From contig NZ_FXUE01000002.1 of the NCBI RefSeq assembly GCF_900182935.1, positions 957,792-1,021,791 of the forward strand: a DNA stretch of 64,000 nucleotides, given 5' to 3'. Source of the DNA: Fibrobacter sp. UWB10. GTDB lineage: Bacteria; Fibrobacterota; Fibrobacteria; Fibrobacterales; Fibrobacteraceae. The position numbers were made by a program, and so were the translations under genes. Below the pieces are notes generated by a model. That model was not told where the DNA came from, did no database searches, and worked only from the letters and a program-made list of their open reading frames with translations. This document shows positions 6,280 through 14,989 of this stretch, in pieces (position 1 is the first letter of the stretch; each line of letters starts with the position of its first letter).

Positions 6280-8568
6280 ATGAAGAAACGTTACATTGCC
6301 CTTATCGTTCTCGCGGCATTGATTGTAATCGTCATTGTCGCCCTCAAAATCGGCCCCAGCATCGCCAAGAACTACGTGGTCGCCCACTCCGAAGAAATCA
6401 TCGGTCGCAAAATGAAAATCGAAAACGTGGACTTCAGCCCGTTCACGTTCACCGTCACCGTCGACGACTTCGCGATTTACGAACCCGATGGAACCACCCC
6501 CTTTGTGGCCTTTGAAAAATTCCGCATTAACGTTAACCCCACGCGACTCATCGCCAAAGAAATCAGCGTGAGCGAAATCTACCTGAAGGGCCTGTACACG
6601 CGCGTCACCCAGAAGGGAGACCAGTTCAACTTTAGCGACATTCTCGACAAGTTTGCCGCCGACTCGACAGCCGACACCACGGCCGCAAAGGAAGAACCCA
6701 AGGTTGACTCCACCGCCGCCGACACCGCTCAGGCCCTGAACCTTGACCCGAACGAAATGATCGGCTTTAGCGTCGCGGTCGAAAACATCACGCTCGAAAA
6801 GGGCAACATCATTTACGAAGACCAGAAAATCGGTTCTAAGATTCATATCCAGGACTTCTCGGTCGCCATTCCGGCTGTCTACTTTAGCAACAAGGATACC
6901 GACATCGGCGTGAACCTCAAATTCGCAAACGGCGGTGATTTGGGCATTAAAGTCCTGTTCAATATGCAGACCCAGGACTTCGGCGTGAACGTAACGCTCA
7001 ACAAGCTGGCTCTCGCCATCGCCAAGCCCTACCTGAACGATTTTATCAAGTACAAGGACTTCGACGCATCCCTGAATGTCAACTTGAACGTGAACGGCAA
7101 TGTGAACCACGTTCTGTCTTCTAACGTGAGCGGCACCGTGTCTGTCGACCACCTGAAACTTACCGAAACCAGCGGCAAGGACATTAGCGTTGCGCACGTG
7201 GGCGTAGGCATTGCCAAGGCCAACCTGAACGATATGGATTTCCGTGTGGATTCCGTGATTGTAAACGGAGTGTCTGCACATGTTGACCTGTTCAAGAACG
7301 GCACCACCAACATCGACGTTTTGCTTGAACCGCTGAACAAAAACGCCAAAAAGGAAGTCGCCGCCGATTCTACCGCAGCAGCAGAACCTGTCGCAGAAAA
7401 AGAAGAAGCAGCACCAGCTCCGGCTGAAAAGTCAATGCCGCTTAAGTTCGTAATCAACAAGCTCTTGGTAGCAAACACGAGCGTTTCGGCCACCGACCAC
7501 ACGCCCAAGCAAGCGTTCAACTACAAGGTGAGCGGCATTACCGTAAACGGATCCAACATCAACTTCAACTCCCCCTGCGCCATCAACGTGTCGGCCGCAT
7601 TCCCCGAAGGCGGCACGCTCTCGCTCAAGTACAAGGGCGCACTTTCCGACATCAGCACCATGGACGCCTACGTGAGCGTCAAGAACCTCGCACTCAAACA
7701 CTTCTCGCCTTATAGCCATCACTACACCGGCTACCCCATCACCTCGGGCACCATGGCCTTCGCCAGCGAAAACAAGATGAGCGGTTGGAACATCGAAAGT
7801 AAGAACACCATCGACATCTACAACATCAACGTGGGCGACAAGGATTCTAAAACCGACCCGGAATACATGGTTCCGATGAAGGTCGGCCTCTACATTCTCA
7901 AGGACAAGGATGACAAAATCCAGTTCGACGTTCCTGTGAAAGGCAACGTACAAGACCCTGAATTCTCTTACCTGAAAATCGTGTGGCAGACCGTGATGAA
8001 TCTGCTCATCAAGGTGGCTCTCTCCCCGCTCAAAGTCGTGGGTAACGTAGCCGCCACAGGCGCAGGAGCCATCGGAATTGACCTCGGCAAGAACGACGAA
8101 ATCTATATCGACCCGCTCGCAGGTTCCTTCACCAGCGAACAGTACGCCAAAGCCCAGAAAATGGTCGAAGCACTCGCCAACGACAAGAAACTCAAGATGA
8201 ACTTTGTGCAAAACTTCAACCTGAAAAAGACGGTTGACGCCTACAAGACGCACAAGCTCAAGACCGACTTCTACAAGGCAACGCAGAACAAGACCGCGCT
8301 CAACGAACTCGACGAAAAGGCAATCCTCGCCATCGAAGACAAGGACAGCGCCTACGCCGCCTACGCAGAAGCCCACGCCAAGGATCTCGACCGCAAGGCC
8401 CTCGAAAAGGAAATCCTCGACCTGGCCGAAAAGCGCAATCAGGACTTGCTCAAGACGCTGCAACAGCAGCCAGGCGTAACGCCCAAGAACGTGACCGTCA
8501 AAACAGCCCCACGCGGCGCACTCACCCAGCGCAAGGCCATGTATAAGGTTCAGGTTGACGTGCAATAA
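6280..8568 (+). CDS. DUF748-family AsmA-like envelope protein
   Basis: 762 residues. Residues about 5-28 form one membrane anchor (IALIVLAALIVIVIVALKI). The rest should be periplasmic, with the early segment GRKMKIENVDFSPFTFTVTVDDF typical of DUF748. Low-complexity Ala/Glu/Asp inserts occur near residues 125-150 and 365-390. DUF748 belongs to the AsmA/TamB/Mdm31-like group linked to outer-membrane lipid or protein transport; the exact cargo is unknown. The C-terminal 110 residues are charged and helical. ATG 6280 follows TTTTTAGGGCACC. A terminator at 8616-8646 lies past the stop. Confidence 0.82.
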   Translation: MKKRYIALIVLAALIVIVIVALKIGPSIAKNYVVAHSEEIIGRKMKIENVDFSPFTFTVTVDDFAIYEPDGTTPFVAFEKFRINVNPTRLIAKEISVSEIYLKGLYTRVTQKGDQFNFSDILDKFAADSTADTTAAKEEPKVDSTAADTAQALNLDPNEMIGFSVAVENITLEKGNIIYEDQKIGSKIHIQDFSVAIPAVYFSNKDTDIGVNLKFANGGDLGIKVLFNMQTQDFGVNVTLNKLALAIAKPYLNDFIKYKDFDASLNVNLNVNGNVNHVLSSNVSGTVSVDHLKLTETSGKDISVAHVGVGIAKANLNDMDFRVDSVIVNGVSAHVDLFKNGTTNIDVLLEPLNKNAKKEVAADSTAAAEPVAEKEEAAPAPAEKSMPLKFVINKLLVANTSVSATDHTPKQAFNYKVSGITVNGSNINFNSPCAINVSAAFPEGGTLSLKYKGALSDISTMDAYVSVKNLALKHFSPYSHHYTGYPITSGTMAFASENKMSGWNIESKNTIDIYNINVGDKDSKTDPEYMVPMKVGLYILKDKDDKIQFDVPVKGNVQDPEFSYLKIVWQTVMNLLIKVALSPLKVVGNVAATGAGAIGIDLGKNDEIYIDPLAGSFTSEQYAKAQKMVEALANDKKLKMNFVQNFNLKKTVDAYKTHKLKTDFYKATQNKTALNELDEKAILAIEDKDSAYAAYAEAHAKDLDRKALEKEILDLAEKRNQDLLKTLQQQPGVTPKNVTVKTAPRGALTQRKAMYKVQVDVQ

Positions 8569-8615
8569 ACGATAGAGCCGAACGGTCTGTAAGGGGCAGG
8601 TCTTCCCCTCATTGC

Positions 8616-8646
8616 AAAAAGACGAGCAAACAGCTCGTCTTTTTTT
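8616..8646. terminator. bidirectional Rho-independent terminator
   Basis: Arms AGACGAG (8620-8626) and CTCGTCT (8634-8640) enclose a 7-nt loop, with A-run on the left and seven T on the right. It serves the convergent DUF748 gene (+) and thiG (-). Confidence 0.88.
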
Positions 8647-8651
8647 CATTA

Positions 8652-8687
8652 CCCCTTCGCCTAAGGGCTCTGCCCCTAAAACCCCGG
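8652..8687. repeat. GC-rich dispersed intergenic repeat, short copy
   Basis: CCCCTTCGCCTAAGGGCTCTGCCCCTAAAACCCC is nearly identical to the right half of the element at 19062-19136. It directly abuts the thiG stop codon. Confidence 0.55.
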
Positions 8688-9455
8688 TTAGTCTCTCAAG
8701 AATCCTGTGAGCGGGTCGGAAGCGGAAGCGCCGCGGGTCAACACACGGCCAAGGCCAGCGAGGTACGCCTTGCGACCCGCTTCAATTGCGAGCTTGAAAC
8801 TCTGAGCCATCATGGGCAAATCGCCAGCGGTTGCAAGAGCGGTATTCGCCATAATGGCGGCTGCGCCCATTTCCATGGCAGCGCAAGCTTCAGAGGGTTT
8901 ACCGATGCCCGCATCCACAATAATCGGGAGGTCGATTTCATCGATGAGAATCTGAATGAATTCGCGGGTAGAAAGGCCCTTGTTAGAACCAATCGGAGCA
9001 GCCAGCGGCATCACGGCTGCGGCACCCGCGTTAGCGAGGTCGCGCGCCACGTTCAAATCCGGATACATATACGGCATTACTACGAAACCTTCTTTCGCCA
9101 AGGTTTCGGTCGCCTTGATGGTTTCGTAGTTGTCGGGCAAAAGGTACTTCGTGTCGCGCATGATTTCGATCTTGACGAAATCACCGCAGCCGAGTTCGCG
9201 AGAAAGACGCGCGACGCGCACCGCTTCAGCGGCGTTGCGTGCGCCGGACGTATTCGGCAACAGCGTCACACCCTTCGGAATGTAATCCAGAATATTTTCA
9301 TGGTCCTTGGTGTTCGCACGGCGCACCGCGAGGGTCACAATCTGTGCCCCGGCATCGCGCACAGCAGCCTCAATCAGCTTGAGGGAGTATTTGCCGGAAC
9401 CTAAAATAAAGCGGGAATTGAATTCGTGACCACCAATTACAAGTTTGTCGTCCAT
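8688..9455 (-). CDS. thiG: thiazole synthase
   Basis: 255 residues, full length. ThiG condenses deoxyxylulose 5-phosphate, dehydroglycine and the sulfur of ThiS thiocarboxylate into thiazole phosphate. The Schiff-base Lys is K95 in FVKIEIM. Phosphate-binding loops are seen in [13 protein letters not shown] and [17 protein letters not shown] 9455 is preceded by AAGAAGG. It is the last gene of the thiS-thiF-thiG order, 33 nt after thiF. The dehydroglycine source, ThiH, is encoded 32 kb away. Confidence 0.95.
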   Translation of the reverse strand: MDDKLVIGGHEFNSRFILGSGKYSLKLIEAAVRDAGAQIVTLAVRRANTKDHENILDYIPKGVTLLPNTSGARNAAEAVRVARLSRELGCGDFVKIEIMRDTKYLLPDNYETIKATETLAKEGFVVMPYMYPDLNVARDLANAGAAAVMPLAAPIGSNKGLSTREFIQILIDEIDLPIIVDAGIGKPSEACAAMEMGAAAIMANTALATAGDLPMMAQSFKLAIEAGRKAYLAGLGRVLTRGASASDPLTGFLRD

Positions 9456-9488
9456 AAAGCCTTCTTTTTTGCAGGGCTAAATATAGCA

Positions 9489-10127
9489 TTATTCCAGCCC
9501 GAGAATCAGGCGGATAGCAGTCAAGGCCTGGTGGGCGGCACAAAGCATCACGCGGGGCGCGACGAGCCCGATTCCATCGGCCACATCGCTTTTGCCATCA
9601 CCGCAAACATAAAAGCGCTTGGTCACCTTGCGAGTCGTAATCGAATTTCCGCTGTCGAAACCCGCCATGCCAGAAGCCGCGACCAGGAACTTTTCGGGCA
9701 TATTTTCAAGCACCGTATTCACAAGCATCGCCTTCGCCTCGGCATTATCAAAGGCCTCGCAAATCACGTCGGCCTTGGCCAACAACGCCTCCGCATTCTC
9801 GGCGCTCACTTTCTCAAAATGAATTTCAAACTCCGTATACGGCGCAATCTCTTTCAAGTTCGCAAGCAGCGCCTCGGGCTTCGGCATGCCAACCTGGCAA
9901 GCCTTATACTGCTGGCGATGCAAATTCGTGACATCGACACGATCAAAATCAATCAGAATCAGTTTGCCGACACCGGCACGCGCCAAAGAAATCGCAATAT
10001 TCGAACCGAGCCCACCCAAACCGCAAACAGCAACTGTTGCCGCCTGCAATTTGCGCACAGCTTCTGCACCCTGCCGCTTTTCAAGCGCAGCATGCATCTC
10101 ATTCTGCGAAGGCACGCGAGAATCCAT
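9489..10127 (-). CDS. thiF: sulfur carrier protein adenylyltransferase, short ThiF
   Basis: 212 residues from ATG 10127, whose A is shared with the thiS stop (TGATG); a GTG one codon earlier is also possible. The glycine-rich ATP loop VAVCGLGGLGSNIAISLARAG and the DFDRVDVTNLHRQQY segment are typical of E1-like enzymes. ThiF adenylates the ThiS C-terminus so it can be thiocarboxylated. This is the compact form (about 210 residues) that lacks the C-terminal zinc CxxC pairs of the E. coli protein, as in the short thiF family of Gram-positives. Confidence 0.9.
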   Translation of the reverse strand: MDSRVPSQNEMHAALEKRQGAEAVRKLQAATVAVCGLGGLGSNIAISLARAGVGKLILIDFDRVDVTNLHRQQYKACQVGMPKPEALLANLKEIAPYTEFEIHFEKVSAENAEALLAKADVICEAFDNAEAKAMLVNTVLENMPEKFLVAASGMAGFDSGNSITTRKVTKRFYVCGDGKSDVADGIGLVAPRVMLCAAHQALTAIRLILGLE

Positions 10128-10321
10128 CACCCGCCGCCTACAAAATTCACGACCTCGACTACGTCGCCGTCGGCCAACACCGTCTCAGCGTACTTCGCCT
10201 TGGGCACAATTTCTTCGTTCCGTTCTACAGCGATGCGCACGGTATTATACCCTGCTTCAGCAAGGTATTCAGCAACGGTCTTGCCCGCCGCATCGACACT
10301 CTGTCCATTAATGGTAAGCAT
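10127..10321 (-). CDS. thiS: sulfur carrier protein ThiS
   Basis: 64 residues with a ubiquitin-like fold pattern. It ends in GGG, giving the C-terminal Gly-Gly that ThiF adenylates. The segment ETVLADGDVVEVVNFVGGG is typical. First gene of thiSFG. There is no Shine-Dalgarno sequence; TATATTTG (10326-10333) ends 4 nt before the ATG, as for dut. No TPP riboswitch is visible in the 109-nt spacer to the divergent gene. Confidence 0.92.
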   Translation of the reverse strand: MLTINGQSVDAAGKTVAEYLAEAGYNTVRIAVERNEEIVPKAKYAETVLADGDVVEVVNFVGGG

Positions 10322-10325
10322 AGTG

Positions 10326-10333
10326 CAAATATA
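10326..10333 (-). promoter_or_regulatory. TATATTTG box next to the thiS start
   Basis: TATATTTG on the minus strand followed by CACT and the thiS ATG, the same layout as dut (TATATTTG-CACC-ATG). It is consistent with a Bacteroidota-like -7 element and a leaderless thiSFG transcript. Confidence 0.5.
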
Positions 10334-10392
10334 GGAAATTTATAAAAATCACAAACGTATTCTTTTGTAATACATTTAAAGTACAAAACATC

Positions 10393-10421
10393 CCTTTTTC
10401 TTATATTTTAAGAAAAAGGAG
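10393..10421 (+). promoter_or_regulatory. perfect inverted repeat covering the Shine-Dalgarno of the next gene
   Basis: Arms CCTTTTTCTTA (10393-10403) and TAAGAAAAAGG (10409-10419) form an 11-bp stem with a 5-nt loop. The right arm contains most of the AAGGAG ribosome binding site (10416-10421), 9 nt before ATG 10431. The hairpin could mask the site, or the palindrome could be an operator. Confidence 0.45.
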
Positions 10422-10430
10422 CCTTTTAGC

Positions 10431-11399
10431 ATGAAAAAATATTCGCACGCCTGGATTGCCTTTATGGCTATCAAGCGTTTGGAAGTTATCGCCACCACAA
10501 CCGATGAAAAAGTCACTAACGGAGTCAGTGAAAAAGTACGCACCGAGGCCAAGGCCTTAGTCAAATGGTTCAAGGATTACCGCGACTTCGTGATTAAGGG
10601 AGCCTGGTACCCCGACGATGTTTTCAAGGACATGGCCACCAGCCACATCGTCAAATACCGCCCCGACGAAGACGGCACCTACAACACCTTCGGCAGTCTA
10701 CCCTCGACCCATAGCATTTTCACCAAGATGTCCAAGGAATCGCCGCTCAAGAGCAAGCCCTACAATATCGAAGGCGGCAACTGCGCAGACCGCTGCGAAG
10801 CAGTTTCGCACAGCATCATCGACAACTTCAAAATGCTTAACCGCGAAGAAAAGGGCTGCCCCATCGCAACATCGGGCAACCACATCGCCATGCGATTCTT
10901 CATTTTGAGCCACTACATTGCCGACTGCCACATGCCCCTGCACTGCGACTGTCGCCCCTATTCCGACGGCAAGGGCATTCACGGTGGCATCGAAAAGAAA
11001 TGGGAAGACGCCATTAGCAAGGCCTACAAAATTGACAAGGACAACAACCGATTCTTCTACGATCCGGATGGTTATCCGCTACCGCTGACAGCCTCCCCAT
11101 TCACCACAAACGTGGAAAAGGAAATTGCCACCCGCAAGTACATGCACGGCTGGGGTGGCAAGAACAACAATGTGTGGGACTACATGAGCGTCGTTTCGCA
11201 ATATTCCTACCTGTTCTCGTATTTCCTGATTCCCGAAGATTTCGAAAACACAAAATCCATGAAGGAATTCGAGACGGAAACAGAATGGGGCAAATATTTC
11301 GAGATGTACAGCACCATGATCTTCAGCGACGCAATCGATTCCGTCGCCCGAATCTGGCTGCACATCTGGATGAAATATAAGGACTGGGCTAAAGCCTAG
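10431..11399 (+). CDS. S1/P1-nuclease / zinc phospholipase C-like protein
   Basis: 322 residues. Spaced His/Asp residues resemble the trinuclear zinc site of this superfamily: HAWIA near the N-terminus, WYPDD (near residue 60), SHIVKY, then HYIADCHMPLHC and GGIEKKWED. The HxxxDxHMPLH block is the clearest. The last usual LHxxWD is here IEKKWED, with Glu in place of His. There is no signal peptide, whereas known members are secreted with Trp or His as first mature residue. So it is either an intracellular relative or only distantly related. Substrate unknown. The 3' end overlaps the convergent GH43 gene by 4 nt. Confidence 0.45.
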   Translation: MKKYSHAWIAFMAIKRLEVIATTTDEKVTNGVSEKVRTEAKALVKWFKDYRDFVIKGAWYPDDVFKDMATSHIVKYRPDEDGTYNTFGSLPSTHSIFTKMSKESPLKSKPYNIEGGNCADRCEAVSHSIIDNFKMLNREEKGCPIATSGNHIAMRFFILSHYIADCHMPLHCDCRPYSDGKGIHGGIEKKWEDAISKAYKIDKDNNRFFYDPDGYPLPLTASPFTTNVEKEIATRKYMHGWGGKNNNVWDYMSVVSQYSYLFSYFLIPEDFENTKSMKEFETETEWGKYFEMYSTMIFSDAIDSVARIWLHIWMKYKDWAKA

Positions 11400-13300
11400 A
11401 ACATCACCCTATACGGGATTTGCTTATCATACCGCCGGCCTTTTAGGTCGCGGTATTTTTTATTCTGGCCGCGCATGTCGCCCGCACGAAGGGCTCGATT
11501 ATCGCGCCCATCGATCCGGCGGATTGCAGTCGTCGTATCTTTCACGCCTTCGTCAAACTTGATGTTTCCGAGGAGAATTTCACCGCCGAGGCCTTCCGCC
11601 GTCAGGTAGAAGTCCTGCACGCCCTTGATTTCCGGAAGGTTGGTGCAGCGCACGTCAATCCACTTGCTCGCATCACCCGCCGAGGGCAACTCGCACTTGG
11701 AAATCACGTCGCCCTTCTTACTTTCCTTACGGATGTTCAGCGTTCCGCCCGCGCCGTTCTTCACCTGCACAAGCACGCCCGGCCCCGCGATGGAATCCGT
11801 AATCACGTTCTCGAAAATTGCATAGCCGCCATCCTTAATGGCGAACTCATCTTTTTCGGTGAGTCGCACGCGGATACCGTTATCGAAGCCGTTCGCCGGA
11901 ATCGTATCGCGAATAATGCGCAAGAAGTCGAGACGGTCGAGTTCCGCATAATGCTTGCCCTTCGTAATCTCGATGAAGTTCGAACCGCGCTTGAATTTCG
12001 TGGGAATGTACACCACCGACTTTTCGGGGAAAGCGCTCCATGCGCCTGTCAACGGCAGCGCCACTTCCTGATTTTTGCCGTTGACGCTCACAAAATGCGA
12101 GCTACCGTTTGCACCGTCTTCGGTCCAGTTGTTGTCATAGCGGTAGCGAATCAGGTAGTCGCCTGCCTGGGGGATAATCATCGGCAAGCGAATCTTGCTG
12201 TCTTCGTAGTTGATGTAAGCGCAGAATTCTCCGTTCGAGGCCGTCGAGCTGCTCGAAATATCCACATGAGTCAAAGCGCCTTGTTCCGCCTCGGCACTCA
12301 GATAACGCCCGAGGAACGGTTGTCCCAGTTCCGGCCAGCCATCGTCTGTATAGACGATATCGCGGACTTGGATGTAGGAGTTTCCGCCATCATTCTTGTC
12401 GTAGTAATGATTCACAAAACGCTGGCGATTCACGTCCTGGAACGCCTCGCCGCCCGCAGGCCCGTAGTAGCGCCCGTAACGGCTCAACAGAATCGTGCCA
12501 CCGCCATTCAAGAGCGCCTTGCCGCTGCGGTCCACATACCCGCCGTCAATGCGACTGGAGCGTCCCACCGTCGTCTTGTAAGAATTGTTTTCGAGGTCAG
12601 CGCCCTTCTTGCAGCAGTTATCCCACGCCGTAAACAGGTAATAGTAACCGTCGTGTTCGATAAGGCTTGCGCCCTCGATGCCCGAACCGCCGCGGTTCGC
12701 GATGTTGATCATCTTCGCGCCGTCTTTCACCTTGCCTGTTTCTTCGTTCAGTTCCAGAATGTGGATGCCCGTGCCCCACGAACCGAACGCCATCCAGACC
12801 TTACCATCGTTGTCCTTCAGCACTGCCGCGTCAATCGCGTTGTACGAATCGCTCTTGACCGTGTGAATCACCTCGCCCATGTCCGTCCAACCGTAGCCAG
12901 GCTTTGTCGGGTCGATTTCCTTGCTCGCCATAAAGCCCATGCCCGACGAGCGGATGCCCATCTCGGAACCGCAATAGTACATGCGGTATTCCCCGCCGAT
13001 GTAATGAATGTCCGGCGCCCAGATGTCAATCATGTTCGGCGCATACTTGTAAAGCCACTGAGAAAACTTCGGCATGGCAGGTTCGCCGTTCTTCCAGTTC
13101 AGCGCGTCTTCGGAGAACTGCATGAGCATGTGGTTGTCCGTCGTGGCAAGCGCATAGCCGTCCTCGTAACGGATAATGTCCGGGTCATGCCCCGCCCAGC
13201 GAGTCTCCTTCGCGTACCAATCGGCCGCAAAGGCCGAATAAGCCAAAGTAAGCATTGCCGCAGTCGTTACGACAGAAGCCTTGCCAATCCCGAATTTCAT
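11396..13300 (-). CDS. secreted GH43 endo-arabinanase-like enzyme with CBM6-type modules
   Basis: 634 residues from ATG 13300 (GAGGGAAA before it); upstream frame is not coding. Signal peptide 1-25 (…AYSAFA/ADWYA). The GH43 five-bladed domain spans about 27-340 with likely catalytic D39 (GHDPD), D157 (SYNAIDAAV) and E209 (GIEGASL). WAPDIHYIGGEYRMYY is typical of arabinan endo-1,5-arabinosidases. CBM6/CBM35-like beta modules follow at about 345-480 and 480-590. The C-terminal YRDLKGRRYDKQIPYRVMF is shared by all three GH43 proteins here and resembles the basic terminal domains of Fibrobacter hydrolases. It probably cuts arabinan side chains of pectin outside the cell. Confidence 0.88.
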   Translation of the reverse strand: MKFGIGKASVVTTAAMLTLAYSAFAADWYAKETRWAGHDPDIIRYEDGYALATTDNHMLMQFSEDALNWKNGEPAMPKFSQWLYKYAPNMIDIWAPDIHYIGGEYRMYYCGSEMGIRSSGMGFMASKEIDPTKPGYGWTDMGEVIHTVKSDSYNAIDAAVLKDNDGKVWMAFGSWGTGIHILELNEETGKVKDGAKMINIANRGGSGIEGASLIEHDGYYYLFTAWDNCCKKGADLENNSYKTTVGRSSRIDGGYVDRSGKALLNGGGTILLSRYGRYYGPAGGEAFQDVNRQRFVNHYYDKNDGGNSYIQVRDIVYTDDGWPELGQPFLGRYLSAEAEQGALTHVDISSSSTASNGEFCAYINYEDSKIRLPMIIPQAGDYLIRYRYDNNWTEDGANGSSHFVSVNGKNQEVALPLTGAWSAFPEKSVVYIPTKFKRGSNFIEITKGKHYAELDRLDFLRIIRDTIPANGFDNGIRVRLTEKDEFAIKDGGYAIFENVITDSIAGPGVLVQVKNGAGGTLNIRKESKKGDVISKCELPSAGDASKWIDVRCTNLPEIKGVQDFYLTAEGLGGEILLGNIKFDEGVKDTTTAIRRIDGRDNRALRAGDMRGQNKKYRDLKGRRYDKQIPYRVMF

Positions 13301-13381
13301 TTTCCCTCGCTTTACCCATACACCACAAACCAAAAATACACTAAAAAGTTTCACCTTGCAAGCAAACATTTTCTAGCAGAA

Positions 13382-14938
13382 CTAGAACATCACCCTGTAC
13401 GGGATTTGCTTGTCGAAGCTACGGCCCTTGATGTCGCGATAACCCTTGCGGGCAGGCAGCATCGTATTGTCAGGACGGACAGCGCGCGATCCAATCGCAG
13501 TCGTTCCGGACGAGCTTGAAATTCCGATATCGCTCGAACTTGACTCAACCTCCGAACTCGAAGAATCTACGACAGGTTCCGGCAACTGGGCGGCCTTAAA
13601 TTGGAATTTCTGGTTATCCGTTCCGGTGCGGACCCACGTAATCACAGGCATGCCCGTTTCCTTCGAGATGTTCAGCACGTCGCCCACAAAATCGCTATCG
13701 TAATCGCCATAAACGTAATAGCCCTTGTTCACAGACGCATTCTCGATGCGGATATTACAAGCAGTCTCGGATGTCTTGACCGTATCGAGCAATGCCTTGG
13801 GCGGGCAGTAATAGCGGCCGGTCGCAAAGTTCTTGAGCGTGTAATGGCGTGCGGAATCTCCCTTCGCAATCACCCAGAGTTGCGCGTCGGAAGACTCATC
13901 CGCCGGGCGCTGCACCACAATGCCATTCTCGTCTTCGAGCGCCATATTGCTATGCGTCACCATCAAGCGGTAGCCTCCTTCGGCAAGCGGAGCGTTATTC
14001 ACCTTGTCTACACCCGTCGAGGTGCGCTTGATTTTCTGGATATTCGCATTTTCGTCATAATACAGGTAGTCAATATTCACGGAACGGCGGTAAGTCCAGC
14101 CGCCCGGAGAGTTCGCTCCATGATACATAAAATACCAGTGCCCGAGATACTTGAAAATTGCCTGGTGGTTCGTCTCGGAATTGTCAAGTTTGTCGTTGAT
14201 GACGCCCTTCTGCGTCCAGGGGCCATTCAAGCTCGGCGCCATCGAGTAGTTCGTCGTGGAGGGGTACCCCGAAGCGTAACTGAAGTAGTAGTTGCCGCGG
14301 TATTTGTGCATCCACGGGGCCTCGAAAAAGTCCTTAATCTTGATGTCTTCGGGAGTGCTCGCGAGTTCGAGCATGTTTTCCTTGAGTTTCACGCGGCGGC
14401 CCGCATTCCACGAGCCCCAATACATCCAGATATCATCGCCATCGTAAAAAATCGCGGGGTCGATATTCAACGCCACGTCATTTTGCGTGTTGTCGGTCAC
14501 CAGCGCATGCCCAAGTGCGTCCGTCCACGGTCCCGACGGATGGTCAGCAACAGCGACACCGATGGCAAAGCCTTCGCTCCCGTTTTCCTTGATGGTTCCG
14601 TGATGTACCGCCACATACCAGTAGAACTTGCCGTTACGGTATTCGCAATGCCCTGCAAATGCGCTCGCATTCGCCCACTTGAAGGTCTTCACGCTCAGCA
14701 CAGCACCGTAGTCGTGATAGTTTTCCATGTCGTCGGTCACCATCACGTGCCAGTCGTTCATCACGAACGCCTTGTTGTTATTGCCCTGCGGGCCCTGCTC
14801 GTCATGCCCCGCAAAAATGAACAGGCTGTCGTGATACACGAGCGCCGCCGCATCCGCCGAATAGAACTTCGTAGTGAGCGGATTCGCCGCAAAACAAGCC
14901 ACAGCCGCAAGCAACGCGATTGAGGAAACTTTATGCAT
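13382..14938 (-). CDS. secreted GH43 enzyme with ricin-type module
   Basis: 518 residues from ATG 14938, which opens the signal peptide MHKVSSIALLAAVACFA; the frame upstream runs into a repeat. The GH43 domain spans about 20-310, with candidate catalytic Asp in YSADAAALVY, Asp in LNIDPAIFYDGDDIW and Glu in DFFEAPWMHKY. Residues about 325-460 look like a ricin/CBM13 beta-trefoil (LENxNGIVVQRP-like QLWVI repeats). An SSSS linker and the conserved YRDIKGRSFDKQIPYRVMF end follow. The likely role is arabinofuranosidase or xylosidase on arabinan or arabinoxylan; specificity is not readable. Middle gene of the GH43 trio. Confidence 0.85.
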   Translation of the reverse strand: MHKVSSIALLAAVACFAANPLTTKFYSADAAALVYHDSLFIFAGHDEQGPQGNNNKAFVMNDWHVMVTDDMENYHDYGAVLSVKTFKWANASAFAGHCEYRNGKFYWYVAVHHGTIKENGSEGFAIGVAVADHPSGPWTDALGHALVTDNTQNDVALNIDPAIFYDGDDIWMYWGSWNAGRRVKLKENMLELASTPEDIKIKDFFEAPWMHKYRGNYYFSYASGYPSTTNYSMAPSLNGPWTQKGVINDKLDNSETNHQAIFKYLGHWYFMYHGANSPGGWTYRRSVNIDYLYYDENANIQKIKRTSTGVDKVNNAPLAEGGYRLMVTHSNMALEDENGIVVQRPADESSDAQLWVIAKGDSARHYTLKNFATGRYYCPPKALLDTVKTSETACNIRIENASVNKGYYVYGDYDSDFVGDVLNISKETGMPVITWVRTGTDNQKFQFKAAQLPEPVVDSSSSEVESSSSDIGISSSSGTTAIGSRAVRPDNTMLPARKGYRDIKGRSFDKQIPYRVMF

Positions 14939-14956
14939 AACAAGAACCTTTCTAGG

Positions 14957-14982
14957 AGATCCCCGCCTACGCGGGGATGACA
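14957..14982. repeat. REP-like palindrome (GGAGATCCCCGC…GCGGGGATGAC)
   Basis: ATCCCCGC (14959-14966) and GCGGGGAT (14971-14978) form a stem, flanked by GGAG and GAC. It lies between two GH43 genes. Related copies occur at 19338, 32318 and 32917. Confidence 0.7.
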
Positions 14983-14989
14983 ATTAAGG

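Noticed and set aside
6199..7281. N-terminal extension of the nucleotidyltransferase reading frame
   Set aside because: Wholly antisense to the DUF748 gene; the family's N-terminus (LNVLILAAGLGTRLRP) begins just after ATG 6198.
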